NCBI GenBank assembly: GCA_023238725.1
Contig: CM041545.1
Coordinates: forward strand, 11,439,782 to 11,503,781
From: Scortum barcoo
Lineage: Eukaryota; Chordata; Actinopteri; Centrarchiformes; Terapontidae
Direction of reading: 5' to 3'
Length of the DNA: 64,000 bases
The position numbers were made by a program, and so were the translations under genes. Below, piece after piece: positions 1 to 9,892 of the stretch. Under the pieces are notes generated by a model that was not told the DNA's origin, ran no database searches, and saw nothing but the letters and a program-made list of their open reading frames with translations. The first letter of the stretch is position 1, and every line of letters begins with the position of its first letter.

Positions 1-59
1 GCGTGTGTGCATGTGTGTATGTTTGTGTGTGTGTGTAAAGCATGTGTGTGCGCGTAAGA
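1..59. repeat. Imperfect (GT)n microsatellite
   Basis: The window opens in an interrupted GT/TG run with occasional CA and CG steps. It is cut by the window edge, so its true length is unknown. It lies in an intron of olfm1. Confidence 0.75.
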
Positions 60-971
60 TCAGGCAAGATAAAGGCGAGGTCACCCAGCGAGGGACTGGC
101 TCAGGCAGAACAGAGGGTGGCTTTTCCTTTCATCTTCACACGATACGCTGAGGCACTCATGCATTAGTGCCCACAAATGCACTCCAGTACACTCCCGTTA
201 TTGAGATTAAACTTGCGAAGGTCACTAACCACATTTGCATCAGCAGATCAACAAGAGGGGGAAAAAAAGAGAAAAATTGAGAGGGCAGAAATCCAGAAAT
301 TTGGATATTGAGTAATAGACAGAGCGACGGGAGATATTGATAGAGGGTGGTGTGGGGGGGAAGGAGAAAGAGTGATAAAGTGAAGGCGAGGAGGGAAAGT
401 GAAAGAGAGTAACTAGGGTCCCTACAGAGCTGTCCTTCAAGCTGTTTTGTGCCGGGGAGACTAACAGCCCAGCGGCTGCTGGGACACAATGGCCATCGAT
501 CAAGGGGACATGCCAGCTTGCTGGGCAATAATCAAATAAATAAATCACCCTGTGTCGTGCCACAGCAATGTGGAGCCACAGAGAGCTTCAGGCAAATCCA
601 GCGTCTTTACACCGAAATGCTGATGAATGGAGCAGGAAAGTCATACCAGCACATAAACCCCTCGGCTACCTGCTCTGCAACCATTGTTCTCACCCCCTGA
701 TTCCTCTGTAGAGAACTAAATTACACGGCATAATGTCATAAGGAGGTTCACATGCCACAGAATCAAAGTTTTTCTCTTTACAGACACCCTCAGTGTGTCT
801 CTTTGTTTTAAATATCCTTTATCCTTCATCTTTATTAGAGAATAATTGTGGTTTATTACAACTTGAGGCTTGTTTTCTATTGGTTATTGCTGAGATCTGG
901 GAAGATGAAGACATAGCTTATAAGAAGTCCCAGAAAATTTGGTTTCACATTTAAAATATTTCTTTATAACA
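60..971 (+). other. olfm1 intron sequence, no exon seen
   Basis: This is non-coding sequence upstream of the first visible olfm1 exon. A purine-rich stretch (about 240-415, mostly G and A on the + strand) is the only compositional feature. I looked for the preceding olfm1 exon, which in the family encodes the coiled-coil end just before the OLF domain cysteine, and found no match. It should lie before base 1. Confidence 0.55.
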
Positions 972-1147
972 TTAAAGATATAACAAGTAGGATTTTCCCT
1001 AAAAATGTAGATACTAAATCATCACTTATGACCCACTAGAAGTATGTAAGGTAAGGGACTATAAAAACGCAGCGGCTGGTTGCCGGCTCTGTGGGACCAC
1101 CAGGAGTGTGTGCACTTTGAGGTGGGGAATCCTACTACTAGCTTTAA
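972..1147. mobile_element. Short MITE-like element with terminal inverted repeats
   Basis: The left end (972-996, beginning TTAAAGATATAAC and ending in a GTAGGATT block) is the approximate reverse complement of the right end (1128-1147, AATCCTAC...CTTTAA). This gives a 176-bp element with imperfect ~20-bp inverted termini. The interior (about 1066-1127) contains the block GGGACCACCAG, which recurs in a second copy near 36140-36300. No coding capacity is visible. A clear target-site duplication was not identified, so the superfamily is unassigned. Confidence 0.55.
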
Positions 1148-3130
1148 GTAATTATCACTAAATAAGCTTCTAATATGTTGAAAAACATCTGTAGGTATTT
1201 ATGCTTCATCAGGGTCATCAGCCTACCAAAAATGTTGCTTATTTCTGATTGGTGCGCCCTTTTCCAACTGAGCCCCGCCTACTTCAGACCAGCAATAAGA
1301 GCACAGACAGAAATCTCCCATGTGACATAATGGAAACTGTTCCACTGTTTGCAGAAAGATGCATGTTCATGTAGCAGTCATCACTCAGTAAGAGGCTGAC
1401 AAAAGTAATTTTCATGGCCTTTAAACAAAACTGGGTTTGGCAGCAACTTATTTGGAAGAGAGAAGTAATGCAAACTAAAAGATGATTACAGAAACTGTCA
1501 GTTGTCAACATCCACCACAGTTTACAGACGGACTTCCTAGTTTGACCTATCGTACTTGCTTGCGCGCACAGTTTTTCTGTGCTGTGAGTGATTGGTATTG
1601 ACAGAAGCCGCAACAACTCACTGTTTAATTGATTAGCTGCTCTTGGAAATTTGAAGACATCACCTTGGGCGGCGGGAAATTTTATAGACACAGAAAAATA
1701 ATGGAGTCATTTAGAAAATATTCAGCAAACTAACTAAAATAAAATGATTGAAAAATCTAATTGGAAATAACAGTCATCAGTAGTCACTGCTGTACTAGCC
1801 ATGTTTCGGGTATTCACAGATCTCACCAATTACTTTGATGAGTACAGCGCTATCGCAACTGATTAAATCTACAGCCCAAACTACAAAAATAGAGCCAAAA
1901 TGATGTAATTTAGCTATATGTGTCTATATGTGAACACCCACATTTCATGAGGGAAACGGCTGATGGTGTTTTTGTTAAATCAGCTCCTGTTCCCATTAGG
2001 TTTAGCATTCGCTCTGCTCTCTGCTTTCAGCCCAGGCAAATCCAGGCCAAAAGGGGGTTAGACCCCGTGCACATCTCCAGACTGCATATCCATCAGCGTG
2101 CTCCACAGCAGCCTGCAATAGTAGTGTCATAATGAAATAAATAAATCAATGGCCAGTGTATTACTGCGGGCTTTAATCCCACTGTGGGTTACGTAAGGGA
2201 CTCAACCCCCCCTGGAAATAGTAGAAGCTGCTCATGTGACCGTGTGTTTGTCTCTCAACCGCCGCTGAGGTGTGATGCCCACACATGCTCACAGGCACGA
2301 CATATGTTGCACATAGAGCGCGTGCAAACACATACGCGGCCCCACCGATTTCATTATGTAAGTGAAAGAAACTGGAGCAGATGAGAGAACGGAGTGAGGA
2401 CGATGGATGAGTGTTGTAGTGAGGGGTTAATGGATGCAGCACTTCACTGAGAAAGATACTAATGAAAACTTCAAATGAGCCGTCGTCACAGTCACACTCT
2501 TTAAATTAGCATATCAGAACGACTCATTACATTCATGAGATAAAAATCAGCTCATCAAAATCATCTAATTGACCTTTGTCCTCCTGAAATATCCTCCGAA
2601 CAACCGCCGATGTCTGAATGGTGCTGCAGCGGTGCTGAGGAGTATTGTTGTTTGGTAAAACTGTGTCTCTATTTTCGATCTGTGCTCATTAGAAAGGGTA
2701 CATTAGTCTGAGCAGCTCTCAGTCACGAGGGCCACAGAACCCAGCGCTGGGTTTGTCAAATTCACATTAACACCTCAATCAACACTAATTAACACTACAG
2801 CAGCTTACAAGCAGCACACAGGAGCAGAATACACACCGGCTCTCCCCTTTCTATTCCCTCTTCCTCTCACTTTCTCACACATCCACGCAGAGAGAGTAAA
2901 ACAGGCATTAGCTTGTGTGAACTGAATAATAAGCACCTCTTGCACAGCACACCACGCAAGGAGAAAGGCAGAGAAGTAGCAACAAGCTGGACATCGAGTC
3001 TCTCGTCCTTCAGGCAAATTCATTTGGAGTTAAAGCAAATGAAAGTGAATCCCTCGTAATATTTTGAATTAGTATAAATACTCAAATGGGTGTTGCTCTA
3101 GATGTTCCCATCTCGCTTCTTTCCTTGCAG
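1148..3130 (+). other. olfm1 intron, 3' part, ending in a splice acceptor
   Basis: No exon-like sequence was recognised. The last 30 bases form a pyrimidine-rich tract ending TTCCTTGCAG at 3121-3130, a good 3' splice site for the exon that follows. The short open frames here (for example 1284-1691 minus, 1920-2132 plus) resemble nothing I know and lack splice context. Confidence 0.7.
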
Positions 3131-3237
3131 CATGCGGCAAACTGACGGGCATCAGCGACCCCATCACCATCAAGACGTCTGGATCCAGGTTTGGCTCCTG
3201 GATGACCGACCCTCTGGCGCCCGAAGGAGATACACGG
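3131..3237 (+). CDS. olfm1: olfm1 (noelin-1) penultimate coding exon, start of the OLF domain
   Basis: This 107-bp exon lies between a TTGCAG acceptor and a GTATGT donor at 3238. Its first two bases complete a split alanine codon, so the reading starts in phase with an upstream exon outside the window. Thirty-five whole codons then run to an in-phase end (...GAT ACA CGG). The peptide begins with the conserved CGKLTGI motif and contains FGSWMTDPLAPEGD, matching remembered vertebrate OLFM1 and distinct from OLFM3 (which reads FGAWMTDPLA). The cysteine codon at 3133-3135 is the first half of the single intradomain disulfide expected in OLF domains. OLFM1 is a secreted neural glycoprotein; this exon encodes the first strands of the beta-propeller. 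olfm2 is the main alternative, made less likely by the C-terminal sequence of the next exon. The a or b teleost copy cannot be told apart. Confidence 0.95.
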
Positions 3238-4968
3238 GTATGTAATCACCTCTGGATATGAGACTTAATATACCTGTTGCACAAACTGTAAGTACTATAA
3301 ACTGACATCGATTTCTTTCCCAGATTTTTACTCCTCTTAACTTATTTATTACCACACGGTCTCTGATTGAAGTCAGAATTTTTCCAGCTCCAGTCTTTTA
3401 TTTTATTAAGGCAAACCCCTACTGTGGCAGCGTGTGTTTAGACAGCTTTTGATATTTCATTTGGTTTCTGTTGCTAAATGAAAAAAAAAACGTTTTGTAG
3501 AAAAAGTATTGAAAAAAATCTGTTGGGTGTATTGAACCTTACGTATGGTATCGGCACTAATTCATTTTCCTATTCTAAAAGCAGATATTATTAATATGTT
3601 TATATGAGCAGTGGATCAGATTACAGATGATGATGGTGGTTTATCGTAGTGATGAACCCACTGAGAATTACACCCGACTGTGAGGTTCCCCACAGCCTTA
3701 CTGTTGTTCAGGTCATTGTTTTAGTTTTATGGCCCACATGACAAACCAGGCATCAAACAGCAGACAAAGTAGAAGAAGTAGAAGAAATAAAAGAGTTAAT
3801 CATAGGTGAAGGTCAACTCCCACTGTGAAATAGTCAGCGTTAATTGGTCCCTCTCCTTTTATCAGCTGATTGCATCTGAGTGGGGCTTCTGTTAGCTCAA
3901 TAAATGGATCCGCCTTCATTACTAAAACACATTAAAATGAAATGCCAGAGATAAATCTATATAGTTTTAACGGGAAGCTGCCCAGCGGACAAGGAAGCGA
4001 GGGAGCTGGAAATGAGGAGCTTTTATTTGTGGGCTTAGCATGACTATGCTCTTTGTGCTGCGGGTTTATGAGAAACATTAATAAGAGACAGAACTTTTAC
4101 GGTCACATGGGAGGAAAAGGGATAAAAAATTGAGAGGAACCAGCGGCATGCAGTTTAGTTGCTGTGTAAATTTGTACTTTTGCTTCCTGAAGGCTAATTG
4201 TTGTGACAGCACAGGCGAGTGTATATTTTCTAAGACTCTCAGCAGCACGGGTGAACTTACTGCTGACTACGATTACATTTAGCATACTGTAAAGGCTATT
4301 TTTTGTAGAAACTAATACATTTTGAACAGGACACATTAAAGGCGTGCTGCGTTATCAAAGGGCGGAAAAAGAAGAATGAGGATAATTGACAGGAGCAGAC
4401 AGGTCTGCTCTGTTTCGTTTTATCTCTTGGTTTCCTTACCTTGCTTTTTTTTTCTGGGCCCGTGGAGACCTGCTTCCTTGATATGAATCATTTTTAAGTC
4501 AATCATAGCAGCGCATGGAAGCAGGTAGGGGAAGGGCTTCAGGTGTCTCAGTCCCACTGAGACCAGGGAAGTGTTTGAGCCTCTAGCAGCTCCGGAATAA
4601 GAGCTCTCTGCCCACCACCACAGGGGCCAGCAGGAAGCTGGGCCGAAACAGCTGAGACAGGCCTTTTATCTGGAATGATGGGCATTATCCCTGCGGGGCC
4701 CAGCTCATGCCACCCCGGGGCTCTCATCCTGACTGTTTGTATTCAGAAGCTGCTGGATCTCAGCTTCGTCTGCTCCTGGAGGAAGTCTCAGCGCTAACTT
4801 AATTGGGATGCTTGTTGACGGTGTGATTTGATTTATTCTGTAGTGTGATCTGCATGGAAGATTCTGATACTCAAGGCACTTTGGAGAATGATGGTGATAG
4901 GAGTTTCTAGCTTCTAACTTCTGAGTTTGATCCTAATTCTTCTTTCTCCCTTCTGTCACAATGTTTAG
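3238..4968 (+). other. olfm1 last intron (phase 0)
   Basis: The intron runs from GTATGT at 3238 to ATGTTTAG at 4961-4968, after a pyrimidine-rich tract (TTCTTCTTTCTCCCTTCTGTC). It is 1731 bp and falls between codons. Most of it is AT-rich and featureless. The last part (about 4500-4790) is more GC-rich, contains an 8-bp perfect hairpin (GTCTCAGT, loop CCC, ACTGAGAC; 4545-4563) and could be a conserved intronic element. No alternative exon was recognised. Confidence 0.9.
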
Positions 4969-5643
4969 GTCTGGTACATGGATGGCTACCACAACAACCG
5001 CTTTGTGCGGGAGTACAAGTCGATGCAGGACTTTATGACGTCGGACAACTTCACGTCCCACAGGCTGCCCCACCCGTGGTCAGGGACAGGTCAGGTGGTC
5101 TACAACGGCTCCATCTACTTCAACAAATTCCAGAGCCACGTCATCATCAAGTTTGACTTCCGTACCTCGTCCATCAGCAAGTCCCGGCAGCTCGACTACG
5201 CCGGATTCAATAATGCGTATCACTACGCCTGGGGCGGCCATTCCGACATTGACCTGATGGTGGACGAGGGAGGTCTGTGGGCTGTCTATGCCACCAACCA
5301 GAATGCTGGCAACATTGTCATCAGCAAGCTCAACCCCAACACACTGCAGATCATCAAGAGCTGGACCACCAACCACCCCAAAAGGAGTGCCGGTGAGTCT
5401 TTTATGATCTGTGGCACACTCTACGTCACCAACGGCTACTCAGGTGGCACCAAAGTCTACTACGCCTACTCCACCAATTCCTCTACCTACGAGTACATCG
5501 ACATTGCCTTCCAGAACAAGTACTCGCATATTTCCATGCTGGACTACAACCCCCGTGACCGCGCCCTCTATGCCTGGAACAATGGCCACCAGGTCCTATA
5601 CAACGTCACACTGTTCCACGTTATCCGCTCAGAGGAACTGTAA
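4969..5643 (+). CDS. olfm1: olfm1 (noelin-1) terminal coding exon, most of the OLF beta-propeller
   Basis: This exon encodes 224 residues and a TAA stop. It begins VWYMDGYHNN directly after the 4961-4968 acceptor; the internal ATG at 4978 is not a translation start. With the previous exon it gives a full-length OLF domain (about 259 residues). OLFM1 is secreted, oligomerises through its N-terminal coiled coil and acts at synapses and in neural development, with AMPA receptor complexes and the Nogo receptor among reported partners. Visible hallmarks are the second disulfide cysteine (exon residue 148, in MICGTLYV), the acidic DIDLMVDE segment and the MLDYN segment that align with metal-binding loops in the family, and N-glycosylation sequons at exon residues 27 (NFT), 46 (NGS), 170 (NSS) and 212 (NVT). 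The ending ALYAWNNGHQ...VIRSEEL resembles OLFM1 (remembered as ending SDEL), not OLFM2 or OLFM3. No frameshift or premature stop is present. Confidence 0.97.
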   Translation, partial: VWYMDGYHNNRFVREYKSMQDFMTSDNFTSHRLPHPWSGTGQVVYNGSIYFNKFQSHVIIKFDFRTSSISKSRQLDYAGFNNAYHYAWGGHSDIDLMVDEGGLWAVYATNQNAGNIVISKLNPNTLQIIKSWTTNHPKRSAGESFMICGTLYVTNGYSGGTKVYYAYSTNSSTYEYIDIAFQNKYSHISMLDYNPRDRALYAWNNGHQVLYNVTLFHVIRSEEL

Positions 5644-5941
5644 CCGAGGAAGAGGGATTACATACATAAATACATATTGTCTGTGTAGAGAGCTACCTAT
5701 ATACAAAAATATATCTGCGAAAGAAAAAGACTCCATGGCAAGACCATTCTATTTATAATATCAGATAACTTTTACTAAGAGACTGCATCAACAGTGAATG
5801 CAAAGTGGATTGAATGTGCATATACATGAGACTGAAAAAAAATCTAAATTGAAGGGTTTCATTCCAAAATGTGATATATTTGTTATAGAAAATCATCGGT
5901 TAATATCACAGAATCACAGATTATTGTTAGAAAAGCTGTTT

Positions 5942-5949
5942 TGTAAATA
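5942..5949 (+). promoter_or_regulatory. Pumilio-type element TGTAAATA in the 3' UTR
   Basis: The octamer matches the PUF-protein consensus TGTANATA and lies about 300 nt after the stop codon on the transcribed strand. PUF proteins usually lower mRNA stability or translation. The motif is short and can occur by chance, so function is inference. Confidence 0.35.
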
Positions 5950-6122
5950 AGGGTGTTAACATGACTATAATAGTTACCTATAGTAGACTTTATTTTAATA
6001 GCTTCCATCATTTTGTTAGAGGTATTTTCATTTGGAATGAAACTCTTTAATTGTTTGCCGCATAGAAAATGATTGTAAAAGTAGACTAATACATAACATT
6101 TAAAAGAATAAGAACAGATGCC

Positions 6123-6166
6123 AAAAAAAAAAAAACAAAAAAAAAACATAACGCCTTTTTTTTTTT
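6123..6166 (+). other. Oligo(A) and oligo(T) fold-back in the 3' UTR
   Basis: Thirteen A, one C and ten A are followed, after a short CATAACGCC spacer, by a run of eleven T. In the mRNA the A and U runs can pair as a simple stem. The A-run is also a likely internal priming site for oligo-dT cDNA synthesis. Confidence 0.6.
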
Positions 6167-6277
6167 AATATAATGGAATATCAACGCTCATTCCCGTGGC
6201 TCCGGTTCTTCTGCAGAAACCCTCCCAGCTGAACTTTTCTTTTGGTCAATGGGGGTCCTGAAACAAAGACTGTTGGT

Positions 6278-6283
6278 AATAAA
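6278..6283 (+). promoter_or_regulatory. Candidate proximal poly(A) signal AATAAA
   Basis: A canonical hexamer about 635 nt after the stop codon. Use of this site would leave out the downstream G-quadruplex and most of the UTR. There is no strong GT-rich element immediately after it, so it may be weak or unused. Confidence 0.35.
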
Positions 6284-6606
6284 CTGTTGGATCCCCAGGC
6301 CCCATGGACAGACAGAAAAGTGGGAGGTCAGTCTGGTCAGAAGACATGATAGCCTAATGGGTTCAGTCTGTCATATCGTTTTTACAGAGTACAGTAGCAA
6401 ATCAAAAGTCTGTAGAGAAACAGCAAACAACAATAACAACATCCACTAAAAGACCTGAAGGCACTGACTGTTGACAGCGCTGTTGTTCGAGATGATTTTC
6501 CTGTGTTAGTGACTACGTGTGAAAAAGGCTTTCTTTGCATGAGTGTTTTCTATCACTCCGGTCTGCTCTTCTGAATGTCTTTTGCTGTATGATACTATAA
6601 AAAAAA

Positions 6607-6628
6607 GGGAGGGCGGGGGGAGGGGGGG
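6607..6628 (+). promoter_or_regulatory. Predicted RNA G-quadruplex in the olfm1 3' UTR
   Basis: Four G-runs of 3, 3, 6 and 7 are separated by single-base loops (A, C, A) on the transcribed strand. Such short loops give very stable parallel quadruplexes. 3' UTR quadruplexes in neuronal mRNAs are known to affect localisation, translation and poly(A) site choice. The effect on this gene is inference. Confidence 0.6.
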
Positions 6629-7114
6629 ACAAGGTAGAAAACCTTTGGGATTTGAGGATTTGCAACGATATTTACTTTTTTTCCTGCTCCGTTTGTATTT
6701 GTTTCTTGTTTTGTTTATTTCTATTTCTTTGCAATAATTTTATTTTTCAAATGTTCTTGTACCACTGTAACTGTTGGCACCGGTTTTGCCTCTCTGTATT
6801 TGTTTATTTGGACTGCGTGGGAGGAATCTATCTAGCTCATATCACTCTGAAGAAAAAAAAAAAAATAACAGAATGTATCGAGTATTGTATCCCAGGAACC
6901 TGATCCTCCTATCTTCAATTCACATCATGCGCCTGTAGTAGGGAGAGTTTTCTTTTAGAGGATAATCCTGTCTCATGTCATGTTTCCCCCCACTGCTAGT
7001 GAAGGATAATGCTGTTTAAATGTATACCCTCGCTGAGGACAAAAGCTTTTCACTCTTTTTGCGCTTTGCTGGACATGTGTTGTATCTGAGATGAGATAGT
7101 TAATGATTCGTGTC

Positions 7115-7120
7115 AATAAA
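7115..7120 (+). promoter_or_regulatory. Distal poly(A) signal AATAAA of olfm1
   Basis: A canonical hexamer followed about 20 bases later by GGTTGTTGCC, a plausible GT-rich downstream element. It is the best candidate for the main 3' end, giving a UTR near 1.5 kb. Confidence 0.6.
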
Positions 7121-7137
7121 ACAGAGAAATCTGATGC

Positions 7138-8745
7138 CCGGGTTGTTGCCTTAAAAAAAGCTACCCGCTGCCATGTGACCCCACACTCTGATTTCCATCT
7201 CCATGTGAACAGTCATGCACTAATGCTCTTACGTCCTGCCTCTTGGGTCATCCTTCATTAAGATTGCACAGGGTGGCTGGACTGTTCTTTTGTTGATTTG
7301 CATGAAAAGAGCATACAGCATTATATTCTCTTGCATGGAGAAATAATATCTCTTTGGATTTACGAGTATTAAAATGTTGCTCGGGTCACTACAGTTTTAC
7401 TCAGGTCTGATTTGACCAGTAACTTTTACCTTGTAGCTTTGCTGCTGGGGCTGCAGTGTCAACTTTTACAGAAGAAGTTACACAGGCTCGCTCTGTGTTT
7501 TTCAAAATACATAAAGCATCTGATCGTGCATATTTAAGGAGCCATTAGAGATTTTATTCTTGCTCTTTGCTTAATCACTCTTACAGCATTTTCTTACTTA
7601 TCACTACATTTAAAAAAACATTATTTGTTGCTGAACATTACTTTTGAATTACACTGATTTTTTTCTGTCACTGTTTCATTGTGGTATGACTGGAGTAACC
7701 CCAAATTGGTTTCTTCCATTACTTGACATTTCTTTTATTTGTATGTTGTGATGTCGTATTAATAAGGCAAAACTGTCCGCTTTTTGTTCTCTCAACAATT
7801 TTCTCCCCTTCTTTGTTCTGCGCTCACTGTCACTTAGCACCCCCCCATCCCCCAGCTAGTCTATCTTTCCCGCTCTTTGTTGCTCCCACTCCCTCACTGC
7901 CTCTTAGTCCTCTGATGTTTCAATCGATGAATAAATGATTGCTTCTATTTTCACTCCAAGTGCTTGGCCAACACAAGCTTTGCTCCCCAGAAAGAGTTAG
8001 AGACAGGATTTGGGAGACAGATAGAAAAAAAAAAAAACAACTAGAGAGAGAGAGAGAGAGAAACATGTTCAAGGCGGAAGGTCTCGCAGCGTATGACACG
8101 ATGAGCTGTCAGTCAGGAGCTGAATATATTTGCATCTTTAAGCAGTGATTGGCGCATCAAGAGACATAGCAGCACTCCCTCTCGTCCCAGTTCCCCCACC
8201 CCCCAACATGCACGCCTGTGAACCTGACAGTTGCATTTCATTTCATCACTTTGCACAGCGGCGCTTTTCATTTCTGCACCACTGTGTTGTTTACTCCAGA
8301 CTTAAATAGGTGCAGCGGGCTAATTATCTTGTGTATCCCTTGCCCTCCAAATGCCACGGCTACTGCAGCAGCACTTCTGGGACTAAAGGACGGACGCAGT
8401 GAGAGGTTTGACCTTGCTTGGGCCAGCTGTAAGGTGCATCATTCCCCCAAGGACAAAACCACTTATCAGTGATAGAAAGCCAGAGTGTACTTTCCAACAG
8501 GAGGCTTGCAAAAATGTTGCACAGCGCTGCAGTTTACACTTTAAATCGCTGCATAAAATCTGATGACATGTTGTCACAGCTGAAGACTTTTCCCTCACAC
8601 CATATTACATCATTTAGCTTTGCCTACTGACTCCCTGGCAGCGTCTCTACGGCCTCTTTGTACTTTTGAAGGTTGAGTTCTGCAGCCTTGAAAACTGTCT
8701 GACGGCTATTAAAGCTGACACAAGCAGCTAATTGATATTAAACCT
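7138..8745. other. Intergenic sequence after olfm1, no gene seen
   Basis: No coding exon was recognised on either strand. A C/T-rich stretch lies at about 7797-7912 and a perfect AG dinucleotide run at 8043-8061. The remainder is ordinary AT-rich sequence. Confidence 0.6.
8043..8061. repeat. (AG)n microsatellite
   Basis: About nine uninterrupted AG units follow an A12 run, in a purine-rich context. Confidence 0.8.
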
Positions 8746-9232
8746 AATATGAGTCATTTGTGCGGCTGCCTTTGCACTTAATTTCTCAGAAATCCTGACA
8801 ACAAGGACCATAAACAGCGAGAGGAGCGGTGATTGTAAATACACTTGATGGGTTATTTGCCCTAAAAACACATGAAACGGAGCATTAGTTGAGGAAGACT
8901 GCTGAAGTTGTGCTTAAAGCAGCTGCTTCATTCACATCTCGCCATCAGTTACTCATGCATTAGCTGACAGGAACTACCCAATCATATTCATATCTTACTC
9001 ATAATGTTCTGATACCTTCATTGTAATGTGTGTATGTCTGTGTGTAAGCCAGGTTGGTTACTTGTCTTTGTGATGCAGGTGTAGTGCAGGCGCACACATA
9101 CATGCAAATACCCATGTGTTTTGTTTTTGTTTTTTTTGCAAGGTCAGACTAAGTTGATATTTAATGGTGGTGCCAAGAACTTTACTTGAAAAGAAATCAA
9201 TCCAATACAAAGTGCAGTTTAATTTCACATTT
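8746..9232. repeat. Tandem duplication, copy 1
   Basis: This 487-bp unit begins AATATGAGTCATT and ends CAGTTTAATTTCACATTT. It is repeated almost at once at 9244-9892. In the first 230 bp the copies differ at only about eight positions (roughly 96-97 percent identity by eye). This copy retains the uninterrupted sequence GCTGACAGGAACTACCC (8963-8979), the empty site of the insertion found in copy 2. No open frame is shared in a way that suggests coding. Confidence 0.9.
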
Positions 9233-9243
9233 TGTCACTATTC

Positions 9244-9892
9244 AATATGAGTCATTCGTGCGGCTGAATTTGCACTTAATTTCTCAGAAATCCTGACAAC
9301 ATGGACCATAAACAGCGAGAGGAACGGTGATTGTAAATACACTTGATGGGTTATTTGCCTGAAAACACATGAAACGGAGCATTAGTTGAGGAAGACCGCT
9401 GAAGTTGTGCTTAAAGCAGCTGCTTCATTCACATCTCGCCATCAGTTACTCATGCATTAGCTGACAGGAACTATCCATCCATCCATCCATTATCTATACC
9501 TGCTTATCCTGGCACACAGGGTCACAGGGTGTGCTGGAGACTATCTCAGCTGTCCATTGGGCGAGAGGCGGGGTACACCGTGGACTGGACGCCAGTCAGT
9601 CACAGGGCTGACTGGAACTACCCAATCATATTCATATCTTATTCATAATGTTCTGATACCTTCATTGTAATGTGTGTATGTATATGTCTGTGAGAGTGTG
9701 TAAGCCAGGTTGGTTACTTGCCTTTGTGATGCAGGTGTAGTGCAGGCGCACACATACATGCAAATACCCACATGTGTTTTTTTTTTGTTTTTTTTTGGCC
9801 AGGTCAGATTAAGTTGAGATTTAATGGTGGTGCCAAGAACATTACTTCAAAAGAAATCAATCCAATACAAAGTGCAGTTTAATTTCATATTT
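9244..9892. repeat. Tandem duplication, copy 2, carrying a 147-bp insertion
   Basis: This is the second copy of the 8746-9232 unit, separated from it by 11 bp. It matches along its length but is interrupted after 9473 by a dispersed repeat plus a duplicated target site. It also has small length changes in a GT-rich part and a T-run. The insertion must be younger than the duplication. Confidence 0.9.
9474..9606. mobile_element. Short dispersed teleost repeat with target-site duplication
   Basis: The insert starts with four ATCC units and continues through TATCTATACC, TGCTTATCCT, GGGCGAGAGGCGGGG and GACGCCAGTCAGTCACAGGG. I remember this as a very common fish repeat. It is flanked by GCTGACAGGAACTA (9460-9473) and GCTGACTGGAACTA (9607-9620), a 14-bp duplication with one mismatch. 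Target duplications of this length suggest LINE-type integration. The exact family is not assigned. Confidence 0.8.

Larger units (their letters stand above)
5644..7137 (+). other. olfm1: olfm1 3' untranslated region
   Basis: The UTR is AT-rich and runs from the stop codon to about 15-20 bases past the AATAAA at 7115. It contains long A and T homopolymers (6123-6166), a G-rich quadruplex motif (6607-6628), T-rich stretches (6660-6760), a Pumilio-type TGTAAATA and two canonical poly(A) signals. The 3' end is inferred from signal position and the GT-rich sequence just after it, not from transcript data. Confidence 0.75.

Noticed and set aside
5080..5376. 98-codon minus-strand frame inside the olfm1 terminal exon
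   Set aside because: It is the antisense shadow of the GC-rich coding exon and has no independent similarity.
5411..5758. 115-codon plus-strand frame overlapping the olfm1 stop
   Set aside because: It is an out-of-frame shadow of the real exon, with threonine/proline-rich low-complexity translation.
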